64,000 nucleotides of DNA. Source: Arthrobacter sp. Hiyo8 (lineage in GTDB: Bacteria; Actinomycetota; Actinomycetes; Actinomycetales; Micrococcaceae). Positions 38,496 through 48,270 of the stretch are shown here, one piece after another. The translations under genes and the position numbers were made by a program. Positions within the stretch are counted from its first letter, which is position 1; every line of letters starts with the position of its first letter. The notes under the pieces are model-generated. The model had not been told where the DNA came from, made no database searches, and saw only the letters and a program-made list of their open reading frames with translations. The stretch lies in contig AP014719.1 of assembly GCA_001549895.1 (NCBI GenBank), positions 2,976,001 through 3,040,000 on the forward strand. Direction: 5' to 3'.

Positions 38496-39695
38496 GGTCT
38501 TTGCTGCAAGGTCTGTGCGGCTTTCCCTGTCGAAATTGAGGCCACTCGCGGTCCTGATGAGTCTTGGCATCGCGGTATTCATATTCGCTGACAGCATCGT
38601 AGGGGCCGGAATAGGCTCATACTCAAACAAGATCAGCACCAATTCCGCACTGAATTATGTGGAGGTGACTTCAGTAGGCCCAGACTCAGCTCGCGAGATC
38701 ACTGACGACTCGTTGTCCCGGTTCGACCAAATCGATCATGTGGTGGGATCCTTCGGCTGGGCACAAATTGACCTCGCCATAGAGGACCCAGCGAACTGGC
38801 CGTCACCGAACAACCCAGGCGCGTTCATGGGTACGCCATTCATCAGCGGCATCACCTCGAAAATACTGCTCGGCGACGTCTCCGAAGACGGCCCTGGGGA
38901 AGGCCAGATCCTGCTCCCCGACAAGGGTCAGGGCCAGAAATACACCGAGCTGCTCGGCAAGGAAATGAGCTTCGCGTACACGAAGGAAATCGGCCCGGCA
39001 ACGGCGAACCCGTTTCCATATCGCTCCGCGTCTCAGGTATCTATGACAACTCGTCGCCGCGTACGGATGGCGCACAAGCTGCCTACGTCTCCAGCAAGGT
39101 ACTTCAGTCAACACTCGCCAATGCCCGGCCAGCCACCAAAACGCTGGTCTATCCCCGCGCATATGTGCGCGTTGACTCAGCGGATGAAGTGGTCAACGTG
39201 CAAAACCAAGTCCGAGCCCTCGGGTACTCCGTGAACAGCGTAGCGGGCCAAATCCGGTCCCTGTCAGGCCTCTTCGCTCTTCTTGCCCTTGTCAGCTGGG
39301 TGATCGGTGGCTTCCTGATCATCTTTTGCCTCGGCGTCGGGGTGTCCGTTGGCGGCAGTTGGATCAAGCAGCGGGCCCGCGAAGTGGGTCTCCTTAAAGC
39401 CATCGGCTGGTCGGGGGCCTCGATAGCAGGGGTTTACATGGTCGAGTTGGCTGCAGTGGGCCTCATCATTGGCGTGACGGGGGCGCTCCTGGGAACTCTT
39501 TGCTCCGTCATAGGAACGGCGGTCTTCAACGGACTGCAGCTCGACCTCCTGCCGGTGACCGCATGGGCCATGCCCAACTGGCTGCTCGTGCTCGGAGCAC
39601 TCCTCTGCGTTCCTTTGTTCTTGTGCCTTGGAGCCCTCGGCCACGTCGCAAGACTCGCCCGGCTCGACGCGGATTCCTCGCTGAGGGACCTGTAG
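38482..39695 (+). CDS. FtsX-like (MacB) ABC transporter permease, one frameshift
   Basis: TTG start at 38482 inside the ATPase end (14-base overlap). One N-terminal helix (LRPLAVLMSLGIAVFIFAD), a large extracytoplasmic domain, then three C-terminal helices with the FtsX landmark WIKQRAREVGLLKAIGWSG. One base is missing near 39028 (next frame VSGIYDNSSPRTDGAQAAYV). Restored about 405 aa. It forms a mechanotransmission-type ABC module with 37833 and probably the lipoprotein 36951. The operon ends at the terminator at 39724. Confidence 0.85.
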
Positions 39696-39723
39696 ATCCC
39701 CTAGTGCCCCAGACTCCGAGCAA

Positions 39724-39760
39724 ACCGCCCCCGACCGCGTTTTCCGCGGTCGGGGGCGGT
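39724..39760 (+). terminator. strong terminator closing the peptide/ABC operon
   Basis: 16-bp perfect stem ACCGCCCCCGACCGCG (39724-39739) and CGCGGTCGGGGGCGGT (39745-39760) with a TTTTC loop. It comes 28 bp after the FtsX permease stop. Confidence 0.85.
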
Positions 39761-39831
39761 CCGAATACTTCGGTTTGGCGCGAAGTGTCCGCGACGTATT
39801 TGCCGGTCTTGAACCAGACGAAGCATGGAGT

Positions 39832-40035
39832 TCATGTCCTTGACCATAGGGACACCGAACTCGAAGCCAGGATCTCGTCCAGATCTGCCCGGAATATCTC
39901 ACTGTCCACGCGCGGCAGGTGCCGGCGGCTGGCGATCAGTCGTTCTGTTTGGCGGCTGCGTCGACGCACAGGCTTGAGCTCTGCCACCTCGTGGCCGTCG
40001 CGGGTAACGATCGGCGCCGCCACCCAGCCGACAGC
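39832..40035 (-). pseudogene. Phd/YefM-type antitoxin remnant, N-terminus missing
   Basis: PIVTRDGHEVAELKPVRRRSRQ and SEIFRADLDEILASS are the C-terminal two thirds of a Phd/YefM antitoxin. The DNA-binding N-terminus (consensus ISQRELRN...) is absent; the frame runs instead into the end of the HsdR-N gene. No toxin partner is visible; the DNA downstream is the terminator. It looks like a scar of a lost toxin-antitoxin pair. Confidence 0.6.
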
Positions 40036-40037
40036 TG

Positions 40038-41129
40038 CTACAGGTAGCCCTTCACACTGGCGCGAAGAGCGTCAGCGTGTTCGTAGATGTCTTCAAGGGA
40101 GTCGATGGGAACACGCCGTTCCTCTTTGTGTTCGTCGAAGAGTCCGATGTACTTCTGTGTTCGGTTGAAATGCAGGCGTGCTATCGGCCTGCGGTTATTG
40201 TCATCCAGAAGTACGGCGAAGTACGACTTGGCATCGCGTTGGAAGACCCTTGAGGGCTTTACGTCGCTGCATACGATCGCCCGGACAATCTGGTAGCCCT
40301 CGATTTCTTCGAGTGTGGTCGCAATACCATCGGCCTCGGCGAGGTCGGATTCAACCACCGGCTCACTCGTCACCTTCGGAAGAATTGCCGAATCGTCGAT
40401 CTGCGTAAAGGTCTGAGAGCCGAGGGCCTTCTTAAGACGTTCATTGGCCTGATCGTTGAGAAACTGCTTCGATGCCTTTTTGACGAGCGAAGTGAACTGC
40501 TCGCGCACACGCTGCGTATATGGGCCGGTGTACACCCGTGTGGTCAAGAACTTGACCCACTCGTCTTCAGGCTCGCGGAACTGGGCGGCGAGTGTCCGTT
40601 TTAGCTCGCCGATGTATTTCAGTTCGCCAGCTGCGTTGATGATCGAGTCAAGATCGAAGACATCTTTTGAGAGTTTCTGGAGTTCAGGCAGGAGCGAATC
40701 ATCGATGTCATTGAGATCCAGCACCAAGAACGGCTTTTCGTCCATACGGTTCGGAGCATCGAGATCAGTGAAGAACTGATACACCTCGCCATTGGTGAGT
40801 ATGGCAATCCGCGCATTTGTGACTGCAAAGTAGCGGAATAGTTGGGAAGCGTGTTCGATCCTTACCGGTCCAATGGACTTCTTGCACTCGATGAGGATCT
40901 GTATCTCGCCATCCTTCACGATGGCGTAGTCGATCTTCTCGCCTTTCTTGATTCCCACATCCGCTGTGAACTCCGGCACGACCTCAAGAGGGTTGAAAAC
41001 GTCGTAGCCGAGGATCGTTGAGATGAACGGCATGACGAATGCGTTCTTCGTTGCTTCCTCGGTCTGAATAGCCTCGCGCTGCTGACGCACCTTTGCGGCA
41101 AGCGCCGAGAGCCGTTCTGCGAATTCCAT
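40038..41129 (-). CDS. stand-alone HsdR-N domain nuclease-like protein
   Basis: Intact, about 363 aa from MEFAERLSALAAKVRQQ. The type I restriction HSDR_N fold has a PD-(D/E)xK nuclease core: KIDYAIVKDGEIQILIECKK supplies Asp and Glu-x-Lys. No helicase domain and no methylase or specificity gene is near, so this is the solitary type seen in islands and prophage-like regions. It has clearly lower G+C than its neighbours. GGGGG ribosome site before the ATG; the preceding ATG at 41162 is less likely. Confidence 0.85.
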   Translation of the reverse strand: MEFAERLSALAAKVRQQREAIQTEEATKNAFVMPFISTILGYDVFNPLEVVPEFTADVGIKKGEKIDYAIVKDGEIQILIECKKSIGPVRIEHASQLFRYFAVTNARIAILTNGEVYQFFTDLDAPNRMDEKPFLVLDLNDIDDSLLPELQKLSKDVFDLDSIINAAGELKYIGELKRTLAAQFREPEDEWVKFLTTRVYTGPYTQRVREQFTSLVKKASKQFLNDQANERLKKALGSQTFTQIDDSAILPKVTSEPVVESDLAEADGIATTLEEIEGYQIVRAIVCSDVKPSRVFQRDAKSYFAVLLDDNNRRPIARLHFNRTQKYIGLFDEHKEERRVPIDSLEDIYEHADALRASVKGYL

Positions 41130-41220
41130 GTGTCCCCCTTGACCAATCCGACATTGAGCCAACCGTAGACCCGCGGCAGCAAGAGATCACGGAAGTCGGG
41201 CGTGTCTGTTTACATGCCAC

Positions 41221-42350
41221 CTAAGCGCCCAAGCCCTCCCCAATCTCCCGCCCGATCCGCCGCAGCAGTTCCACCGAAAGCCCAGGATCCTTCGACGAGT
41301 CCAGATCCGTGTAGTCCGTCAGCGTGTAGACACGCGAGAGCGACATCTCGGGCCACCGCTCCCGCGGCAGCAACGAGCGGCCCGCGACGGCGATGATCGG
41401 CCGGGTGCCCGAGCGGCGCGCGACGGCGGCCGGCAGCTTTCCGGCGAGGGTCTGCTCGTCGATGCTGCCCTCGCCCGTGATGACGACGTCGCAGCCGTCC
41501 TTGCGGGTGTCGAAGTCCAGGAGGTCCAGGAAGTAGTCCGCCCGGATACTTGGGAAGCGCCAAGCAACAGGCACGCAAAGCCGATCCCGCCGGCGCTTCC
41601 GGCGCCGGGATGCTCGGCAAGGGAAGCCGCATTCTCAAACCCGCCCGAAGTGAGCACAGAGACAAAGTGCGTCAGACCGGCGTCGAGCGCTGCAACATCC
41701 GCAAGCGATCCGCCCTTCTGCGGACCGAAAACCGCCGGCGCACCGTCCGGCCCGCAGAGCGGGTTATGCACATCGCTCGCGACAATCAGCTCCACACCAA
41801 TCAGCCCAGGAGGCGCATCCACAGAATGAACACGGCCAAGGTTCCGCCCGTTGCCCTCCAAAGAATGGCCGGAAGCATCGAGGAAGCGGAAGCCCAGGGC
41901 GGTGAGCATGCCCATTCCTCCGTCGGTGCTCGCGCTTCCGCCCAGCGCCAGCACGATCCGCGCCGGCCTCAACGAAAGGGCAAAGAGAACAGACTCGCCA
42001 AAGCCTCGGCTCGACGCATCAAGCGGCAAGAGCCGCCCGTCCGGCAACAGTCCCAAACCGCAAGTATTCGCCACCTCCACAACAGCAGTGACGCCGTCGA
42101 ACGCGATGCTCGCCTTGACGGGTTGTCCGGTCGGCCCCGGGACCACCAAAGCGTGGCGGGCGAACCCCGAGGCGACGGCGGCATCCACGCTGCCGTCACC
42201 TCCGTCCGCCAGCGGCAGCAGCTCGCACTGCACCGCTCCGGCGGAACGGAGCCCTGTTGCCAGGGCGTCCGCCACCTCGCCGGCGGTGAGGCTGCCTTTG
42301 AACTTGTCGGGCGCGATGAGGACGCCCATCGGGGCAGTTGCGTTGCTCAT
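41221..42350 (-). CDS. second glycerate kinase (GarK family), one frameshift
   Basis: [50 protein letters not shown] and FGPQKGGSLADVAAL, then GEGSIDEQTLAGKLPAAVARR after a shift near 41556. It starts 1 bp after the dctA stop, so it belongs to the tartrate operon, where it would trap the D-glycerate made by tartrate decarboxylation. Divergent in sequence from the 27448 copy. Confidence 0.92.
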
Positions 42351-42351
42351 G

Positions 42352-43760
42352 TCAGATGGATTCTGAGTAGGCGGGACGGCGGTCGGCGGGCTGAAAAGGC
42401 TCGACGGCGGCAGCGGGCGCGGGAACTTCAGCCACCTGAATCGGCTCCACAAGTTCGCCCGCGAAGACGCGGCGGACACGGTCGGCGTCGAGGGTGCGGT
42501 CCCACCAGGCGATGAACAGCGTCGCGACAGCGTTGCCGGTGAAGTTTACGAGGGCGCGGCATTCGGACATGAACTTGTCGATGCCGAAGATGAGCATGAT
42601 GCCCGCGGCCGGGATGGTACCGATGGTGGCCAACGTTGCGGTGAGGGCGATGAAACCGCCGCCCGCGACGCCCGCAGCACCCTTGGACGTAAGCAGCATG
42701 ACGGCGATGAGGCCCAACTGCTGGCCGATGCTCAGGTGCGTGTTGGTGGCCTGGGCGATATATACCGCGGCCAGGGAAAGGTAGATCGCAGCGCCGTCGA
42801 GGTTGAAGCTGTAGCCGGTAGGGACAACAAGCCCCACGGTCTCCTTCTTAACCCCTGCGTGCTCAAGTTTGCGCATCAGTCCCGGCAGTGCCGGTTCGGC
42901 GGTCGAGGTGCCCAGAATGATCAGGTATTCCTCTTTGAAGTGCCTGATCATCGTGAAGATGTTCAGCTTCAGGAACGCCATGACGGAGCCGAGGACCACC
43001 ACCACAAAGAGGATCGAAGTGACGTAGAAGAGTGCGATCAGTCCGCCCATGCTGGTCAGGGAGGACACGCCGTACTTGCCGACCGCGAAGGCCATGGCGC
43101 CGAATGCACCCAGCGGCGCGGCCTTCATGATGAAGCCCAGGATCTTGAACATGACACCGGTGAGCCGCTGCACGCCGTCGAGCACGGGCGCGCCAAGCTT
43201 GCCCATCGCGTTCAACGCGATGCCGAAGACAACCGCGATGAAGATGATCTGGAGGATATCGCCCGCAATGAAGGGCTGGACGATGCTTGTGGGGATGATG
43301 TTGGTCAGGAACTGCCACCATTCCTGGTGCGCACCGGCGTCGATGAGCTTCGCGGCGGCATCAGTGGTCTTGATGGTGTGCCGGCCACGGCGTTGACGCC
43401 CTCGCCCAGCCGGAAGATGTTGATCGCGACAAGGCCGAACACGAGCGCACAAATGGTGCCGAGCTGGAAGTACGTGAGGGCCTTCAGCCCCGTCATCCCG
43501 ACCTTCTTCAGGTCCGCTACGCTCGCGATCCCGCCGACGATGGTCAGGAAGACGATCGGGCCAATGAGCATCCTCATCGCATTGACGAACGTGGTCCCGA
43601 TCGGTTCCATGGCGATGCCCGCGGTCGGCGCGAGCCAGCCGAGCAGGACGCCAATGAGAATGGCGGTCAGAACCCAGAAATACAGTTGCCGGTACCACGC
43701 TGTTTTGACGCGCCGGGTCTTGGGTGCCGGAGCTGCGCCGGCTTTGTTGATGTGTTCCAT
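42352..43760 (-). CDS. dctA: C4-dicarboxylate:cation symporter DctA, one frameshift
   Basis: DAACS family transporter. YRQLYFWVLTAILIGVLLGW, MRMLIGPIVFLTIVGGIA, ALGTSTAEPALPGLM-type motif (here LGTSTAEPALPGLMRKL), VVPTGYSFNLDGAAIYLSL and AGGGFIALTATL are diagnostic. The frame shifts near 43378. It probably imports tartrate, malate or related dicarboxylates for the dehydrogenase encoded upstream. Confidence 0.92.
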
Positions 43761-43798
43761 GATTCCTACCTCATTGTGGAATGTCTCTGGAGAAAGTT

Positions 43799-43931
43799 GG
43801 AGGGACCTCCGCGGGAGGTACGACGGCGGCCGGCCAGCCGCCGTCGTACGTCACTCATCGAAGGCTGGCGCTAAGCGGCGTCCCGAGGGTCCCAACGCGA
43901 GCTCGCGAGTGTTGGGGAGGGACCTCCGCGG
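43799..43931. repeat. hairpin-rich segment between 16-bp direct repeats at the ttuC end
   Basis: GGAGGGACCTCCGCGG occurs at 43799-43814 and again at 43916-43931. Between them lie the 13-bp perfect hairpin GTACGACGGCGGC / GCCGCCGTCGTAC (43818-43849) and, inside the ttuC 3' end, CCCAAC...GTTGGG around the palindrome CGCGAGCTCGCG (43896-43907). Confidence 0.7.
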
Positions 43932-45000
43932 CCTTGATGATCGCTTCGGTGACGTCGTCCGTGGTGGCTTCGCCGCCGACGTCGCGGGTCAAGAATCCGG
44001 CGGCTGTGGTCTGTTCGATGGCCGCCTCGACCAGGCGCGCTTCTTCGTGCAGGCCGAAGTGGTCCAGCATCAACGCGGCGCTGGCGATGGCCCCGATGGG
44101 GTTGCTGATGCCCTTGCCTGCGATGTCCGGTGCGGAACCGTGGACCGGCTCAAACATCGACGGGAAGCGGCGCTCCGGGTTCAGGTTGGCGCTCGCGGCG
44201 AGGCCAAGGCTGCCGGCGAGTGCCGAGCCGAGGTCCGAGAGGATGTCGGCGTTCAGGTTGGACGCGACCACCACCGACAGTTCCTCCGGGTGGAGGATGA
44301 ACTTGGCGCTCATGGCGTCAACCAGGACGCTCTCGGTCCGGACGTCAGGGTAATCGAGGGCGACCCGGTTGAAGGTTTCGTCCCAGAGGACCATGCCGTA
44401 CTGCTGGGCGTTCGACTTGGTGACGGACGAGACCTTCTTGACCGTGCGAGTCCGTGCGAGATCGAACGCGAAACGCATGATGCGCTCGCAGCCCTTCTCC
44501 GTGAACAGCGCGGTTTGCAGCGCAACTTCGTTGCCCGGGCCGCGACCGCTCAGGTTGCGTCCGCCAAGTCCGGCGTATTCGCCTTCGCTGTTTTCGCGGA
44601 CAACGATCCAGTCGAGCTCGGTGTTGTCAGCCTTGCGGAGCGGGGACTCGATGCCGGGGAGGAACTTGACCGGGCGGATGTTGGCCCACTGGTCGAAGTT
44701 CTGGGTGATGTTCAGGCGCAGGCCCCAGAGGCTGATGTGGTCCGGGACGTTTTCCCAGCCGACGGCTCCGAAGTAGATGGCGTCGAAGTCCTTGAGGGCG
44801 TCCAGGCCCTTGGGGTCCATCATCTGGCCGGTCTTCTCGTAGTAGCCGCAGCCCCACGGGAACTCGGTCCATTCAAAGGCGAACTTCCCGTTGGAGTTCG
44901 CGGCCAGGGCGTCCAGGACGCGGCGGCCTGCCGAGACAACTTCCTTTCCGACGCCGTCCGCCGGGATGGATGCGATGCTGAATTTCTGGGTGGCGCTCAT
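43855..45000 (-). CDS. tartrate dehydrogenase/decarboxylase or D-malate dehydrogenase
   Basis: Intact, 381 aa, isocitrate/isopropylmalate dehydrogenase family. IASIPADGVGKEVVSAGRRVLDAL, VVRENSEGEYAGLGGR, SVTKSNAQQYGM and FEPVHGSAPDIAGKGISNPIG mark the TtuC/DmlA branch. Uses NAD and a divalent metal to oxidise and decarboxylate D-malate or tartrate; the tartrate product is glycerate. The last about 20 residues (VPPQHSRARVGTLGTPLSASLR) look like an extra tail encoded by a repeat element. Confidence 0.9.
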   Translation of the reverse strand: MSATQKFSIASIPADGVGKEVVSAGRRVLDALAANSNGKFAFEWTEFPWGCGYYEKTGQMMDPKGLDALKDFDAIYFGAVGWENVPDHISLWGLRLNITQNFDQWANIRPVKFLPGIESPLRKADNTELDWIVVRENSEGEYAGLGGRNLSGRGPGNEVALQTALFTEKGCERIMRFAFDLARTRTVKKVSSVTKSNAQQYGMVLWDETFNRVALDYPDVRTESVLVDAMSAKFILHPEELSVVVASNLNADILSDLGSALAGSLGLAASANLNPERRFPSMFEPVHGSAPDIAGKGISNPIGAIASAALMLDHFGLHEEARLVEAAIEQTTAAGFLTRDVGGEATTDDVTEAIIKAAEVPPQHSRARVGTLGTPLSASLR

Positions 45001-45102
45001 GCCTACCTCCTCGTTGAGTTTGTTAGCAGAGTCACACTGCCTTCCTCTTCAAGTAGACGGGCGGCCGGTAGGTGGCGTCCAAGACTTAGTTTCGATACGG
45101 CT

Positions 45103-45119
45103 GATAGGCAGCGCCTATC
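45103..45119. promoter_or_regulatory. LysR-type operator near ttuC, copy 1
   Basis: GATAGGC-AGC-GCCTATC, perfect 7-bp arms with a 3-base spacer, fitting T-N11-A. It lies about 100 bp upstream of the ttuC start and 22 bp past the LysR stop. A near-identical site is in the LysR promoter. Confidence 0.75.
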
Positions 45120-45140
45120 TTTTCTCTGCAGTAGAGCGCG

Positions 45141-46031
45141 CTAATCTTCGGTGTGCTCCGCAGCGACCTGCAAGAACGCCTTGGCCGCGGGAGTGAGGTT
45201 GTCCTTGCGGCTGAGCACCGCGACGTCCAGGTGGCTCACTGGTTCGATGAGCATTGTGCGCAGGCCGGCTTTGTGCGCGGTAGGAGCCCACGACGACGGC
45301 ATCACCGCGTGCCCGACGCCCGCCAAAACGAGGGGCAAGATGGAGGTCCGGTGGGCGACTTCGACGACGATCTCCACCTGTACGCCGTGCGCCAGCGCAT
45401 CATCCACGAGCCAACGCATGAGGGAGCCTCGCTGGCTCGCAATGATGCGCTGTCCCCCGAGATCCTCACGTTGGATGGCCGATTGCTCGGCGCCGAAGGT
45501 GTCGGCCTGCGGGTTGACGATCAGGATGAGCGGTTGTTTTTCGAGTTCGAGGACCTCGACGCCGGGGACCAAGATGGGCGTAGGCGAGCCGGCCAGCCCG
45601 ATTTCGGAGCTGCCGTTCCGGACCGATTCGATCACTTCTTCGGGCGTGAAGGCAGCACTGACGTTGAGCCGGACTGCGGGGTAGACCTTGGTGAAGGCGG
45701 CGATCATAGACGTCAGCGGCTCGATGCCCGGCGAAGGCATAGTGATGATGTCGAGCCGGCCGCTCCTGATGCCTCGGAGTGACTGAACAGCTGATTGTGC
45801 GGCGTCGAGGTCCCGCATGACGAGTCTGGCCGGCCCGACCAATTCCTTGCCAGCTTCGCTGAGGACCGCCCTGCGGCCGATGCGGTGGAACAGCGGAACG
45901 CCGACTTCCTTCTCGAGGCTCGCGATGGTTTGGGAAAGCGACGGTTGTGCGATCAGCAGATGCTCGGCGGCGCGGTTGAACCCGTCATGGTCGACGACGG
46001 CGAGGAAGTACTTTAGTTTTCGTGTGTCCAT
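45141..46031 (-). CDS. LysR-family regulator of the tartrate/D-malate operon
   Basis: Intact, about 296 aa from MDTRKLKYFLAVVDHDGFNRAAEHLLIAQPSLSQTI, the LysR winged helix. The ligand domain begins SGRLDIITMPSPGIEP. It lies directly upstream of and co-directional with ttuC-dctA-glycerate kinase, and copies of an inverted repeat flank it on both sides, so it probably controls itself and that operon. Start 46031 fits the family N-terminus. Confidence 0.9.
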   Translation of the reverse strand: MDTRKLKYFLAVVDHDGFNRAAEHLLIAQPSLSQTIASLEKEVGVPLFHRIGRRAVLSEAGKELVGPARLVMRDLDAAQSAVQSLRGIRSGRLDIITMPSPGIEPLTSMIAAFTKVYPAVRLNVSAAFTPEEVIESVRNGSSEIGLAGSPTPILVPGVEVLELEKQPLILIVNPQADTFGAEQSAIQREDLGGQRIIASQRGSLMRWLVDDALAHGVQVEIVVEVAHRTSILPLVLAGVGHAVMPSSWAPTAHKAGLRTMLIEPVSHLDVAVLSRKDNLTPAAKAFLQVAAEHTED

Positions 46032-46066
46032 GATGGGGCTCCTCTGGCTGGACTTCCGAATCGATC

Positions 46067-46083
46067 GATAGCCTACGCCTATC
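46067..46083. promoter_or_regulatory. LysR-type operator upstream of the lysR gene, copy 2
   Basis: GATAGCC-TAC-GCCTATC: the same element as 45103 with one arm mismatch, 36 bases upstream of the LysR ATG. Indicates autoregulation. Confidence 0.7.
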
Positions 46084-46218
46084 AGTGGCCCTGGCGACGG
46101 CCGGGCTGTCTGGGTGTTCGACGTGCTGGGCTCCAAAAGTCCGGCCGCTTCTCAAGATCTTTGGCCGGGCGCGGTTCTCGGGCCTAATAATGTCAGACCC
46201 CTTTGCGAAGCTTTTCCT

Positions 46219-47753
46219 ATGGATGGCAATCGGGGAACACAGCTGATCGGAGCGGTCGCGCCAACCGGCGACGCGGTTCCGGAGGCTGCTGGCCCGTGCC
46301 TCCGGGTGCGCGAGTTGATCGATGCCGTGAGATCGCTTCGCCCGGCCGCTGCCTTTGCGCCGTCCGGCGGCACCGAACATGGCGGCTTCGCTGAACTTGC
46401 CGACACGGCCGAATTGATTGACCTGTTGCGTGGCCTGGAGGATCTGAAGTCAGCGGCCTCAGCCGCGCAGGCCCGGATCGCTGTCACGTTCGATGCCGCC
46501 CAGCGCAGCGCCGAGGCGGCGGCAGGTGTGCCAACCGACGAACGCGGCCGCGGCGTGGCCGCCCAGGTGGCTTTGGCCCGGCGGGAGTCGCCCGCCCGCG
46601 GATCCCGGCTCTCCGGACTGGCGAAGGCGTTGGTCACAGAGATGCCGCGCACCCTGGCCGCCTTGGAATCGGGACAGCTGAACGAATGGCGCGCCACCCT
46701 GTTGGTGAAGGAAACAGCCTGCCTGTCCGCCGAAGACCGCTACGCCGTGGATGAGGAACTCGCCGCCGACACCGGAGTCTTCGACGGCGCCGGAGACAAG
46801 GCCATCATCTCCGCGGCCCGGGCCGCGGCCTATCGGCGGGACCCGCGTACGGTCACCCAACGCGCCAGCCACGCCGCCACCGAACGGCACGTCAGCCTGC
46901 GCCCGGCACCGGACACCATGACGTATCTGACCGCGCTGCTTCCCGTCGCCCAGGGTGTCGCCGTGCACGCGGCCTTGAGCCGGCACGCCGACACCCTGCG
47001 CTCCGGCGGGGACACCCGGTCCCGCGGGCAGATCATGGCCGACGCCCTCGTCGAATGCACCACCGGCACCCCCGGCGGGATCAGCGGGGTGGAGGTCCAG
47101 CTCGTCATGACCGACCGCACCCTGTTCCAAGGCGAGAGCGAACCGGCCCGGCTCCCCGGCTACGGGATCGTGCCCGCGGGTTGGGCGAGGACACTGCTCG
47201 CCGAAGGACCCGGCAGCAGGCGCGGCCAAACCGAACCCGGGCAGGACCTAGCTGGCGGGTCCGGGACCCCGATCTCAAAGTCTGGCTCCGCCGCCTCTTC
47301 ACCGCCCCCGGGACCGGGGAACTTGTCGCCGCCGATTCGAGGGCACGGCTCTTCCCGCCCGGCCTGCGGCGCTTCATCCAAGCCCGCGACGAGACCTGCC
47401 GGACACCCTACTGCGACGCACCGATCCGCCACTTCGACCACATCATCCCCTGGCACGACGACGGCCCCACCAGCCCGAACAACGGGGCGGGCCTGTGCGA
47501 AGCCTGCAACCACACCAAAGAACTCAACGGCTGGACAGCACAAACCAGACCAGCAAAAACCAGGACAGCAACAACCAGCCCCGGCGGGCGGCATGTCCTC
47601 GAAATCCGCACCCCCACCGGACATACCTACCGATCCACAGCACCACCCCTGCCAGGAACGCGTTTGAACGGAGACCCGCCCGTCATGGCGGCACACTATT
47701 TCGGGGACCTGTTTCGTGGGCGCCACCAACGAGGACTCCGCCAACCAGCCTAG
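46219..47753 (+). CDS. DUF222 domain protein with HNH endonuclease domain, one frameshift
   Basis: DUF222 helical region ([23 protein letters not shown] onward) then, after a shift near 47265, the HNH domain: [23 protein letters not shown] and [10 protein letters not shown] give the metal-binding Cys/His set. Such genes are numerous in Micrococcaceae and often repeated in the genome; the role is unknown but nuclease activity is expected. About 511 aa restored. Confidence 0.85.
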
Positions 47754-47785
47754 GCAAACAAACCCGGCAGAAGGATCGTAGGGTC

Positions 47786-48257
47786 TTGTTGGAACAGCCT
47801 CAGCTGATCAAGCAGGTACATCGCGACTATTTCGACGCCGGCGCCGAAATCGCCATCACGTCGAGCTACCAGGCTACGCCCCAAGGATTTGCCGGGCGCG
47901 GCATTGCCGAGGCGGAAGCCTTGGAGCTGGTGGCCTTAAGCGTTCGCTTGGCCGACGAGGCCCGGGGAGAGTTCTTGGTGGAAAACCCGGATGCGGGGCC
48001 TTTGCTGATTGCCGGATCTGTCGGCCCCTATGGAGCGTATCTCGCGGACGGTTCCGAGTATCGGGGCGACTACGTCCTCACCCAGCGCGAGTTCAAGGAG
48101 TTCCACCGGCCGCGCATCGGGGCGCTGGTGGAGGCCCGGGTGGGCTTGCTGGCCTGCGAGACGTTGCCTTCCTTCGCGGAGGCTGAGGCCCTGCTGGCGC
48201 TCGTGCCGGACGACGCCGCGGGATATCGCTGCTGTGGCAATGTCGATGAAGCGCTAG
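47786..48257 (+). pseudogene. mmuM: homocysteine S-methyltransferase remnant with internal deletion
   Basis: LLEQPQLIKQVHRDYFDAGA, AITSSYQATPQGFAGRGI, AGSVGPYGAYLADGSEYRG and LLACETLPSFAEAEALLALV match the middle of MmuM. The N-terminal 45 or so residues, including the start, are missing right after the DUF222 stop. After LLALV about 110 codons are gone and the frame jumps to RTTPRDIAAVAMSMKR and a TAG, which is the normal C-terminal end; the Zn-binding Cys region is lost. It cannot be functional. Confidence 0.85.
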
Positions 48258-48270
48258 CGAGCAGATCCGG

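Noticed and set aside
42736-45144. 802-aa plus-strand ORF opposite dctA and ttuC
   Set aside because: Antisense shadow; ttuC is intact and dctA strongly conserved on the other strand.
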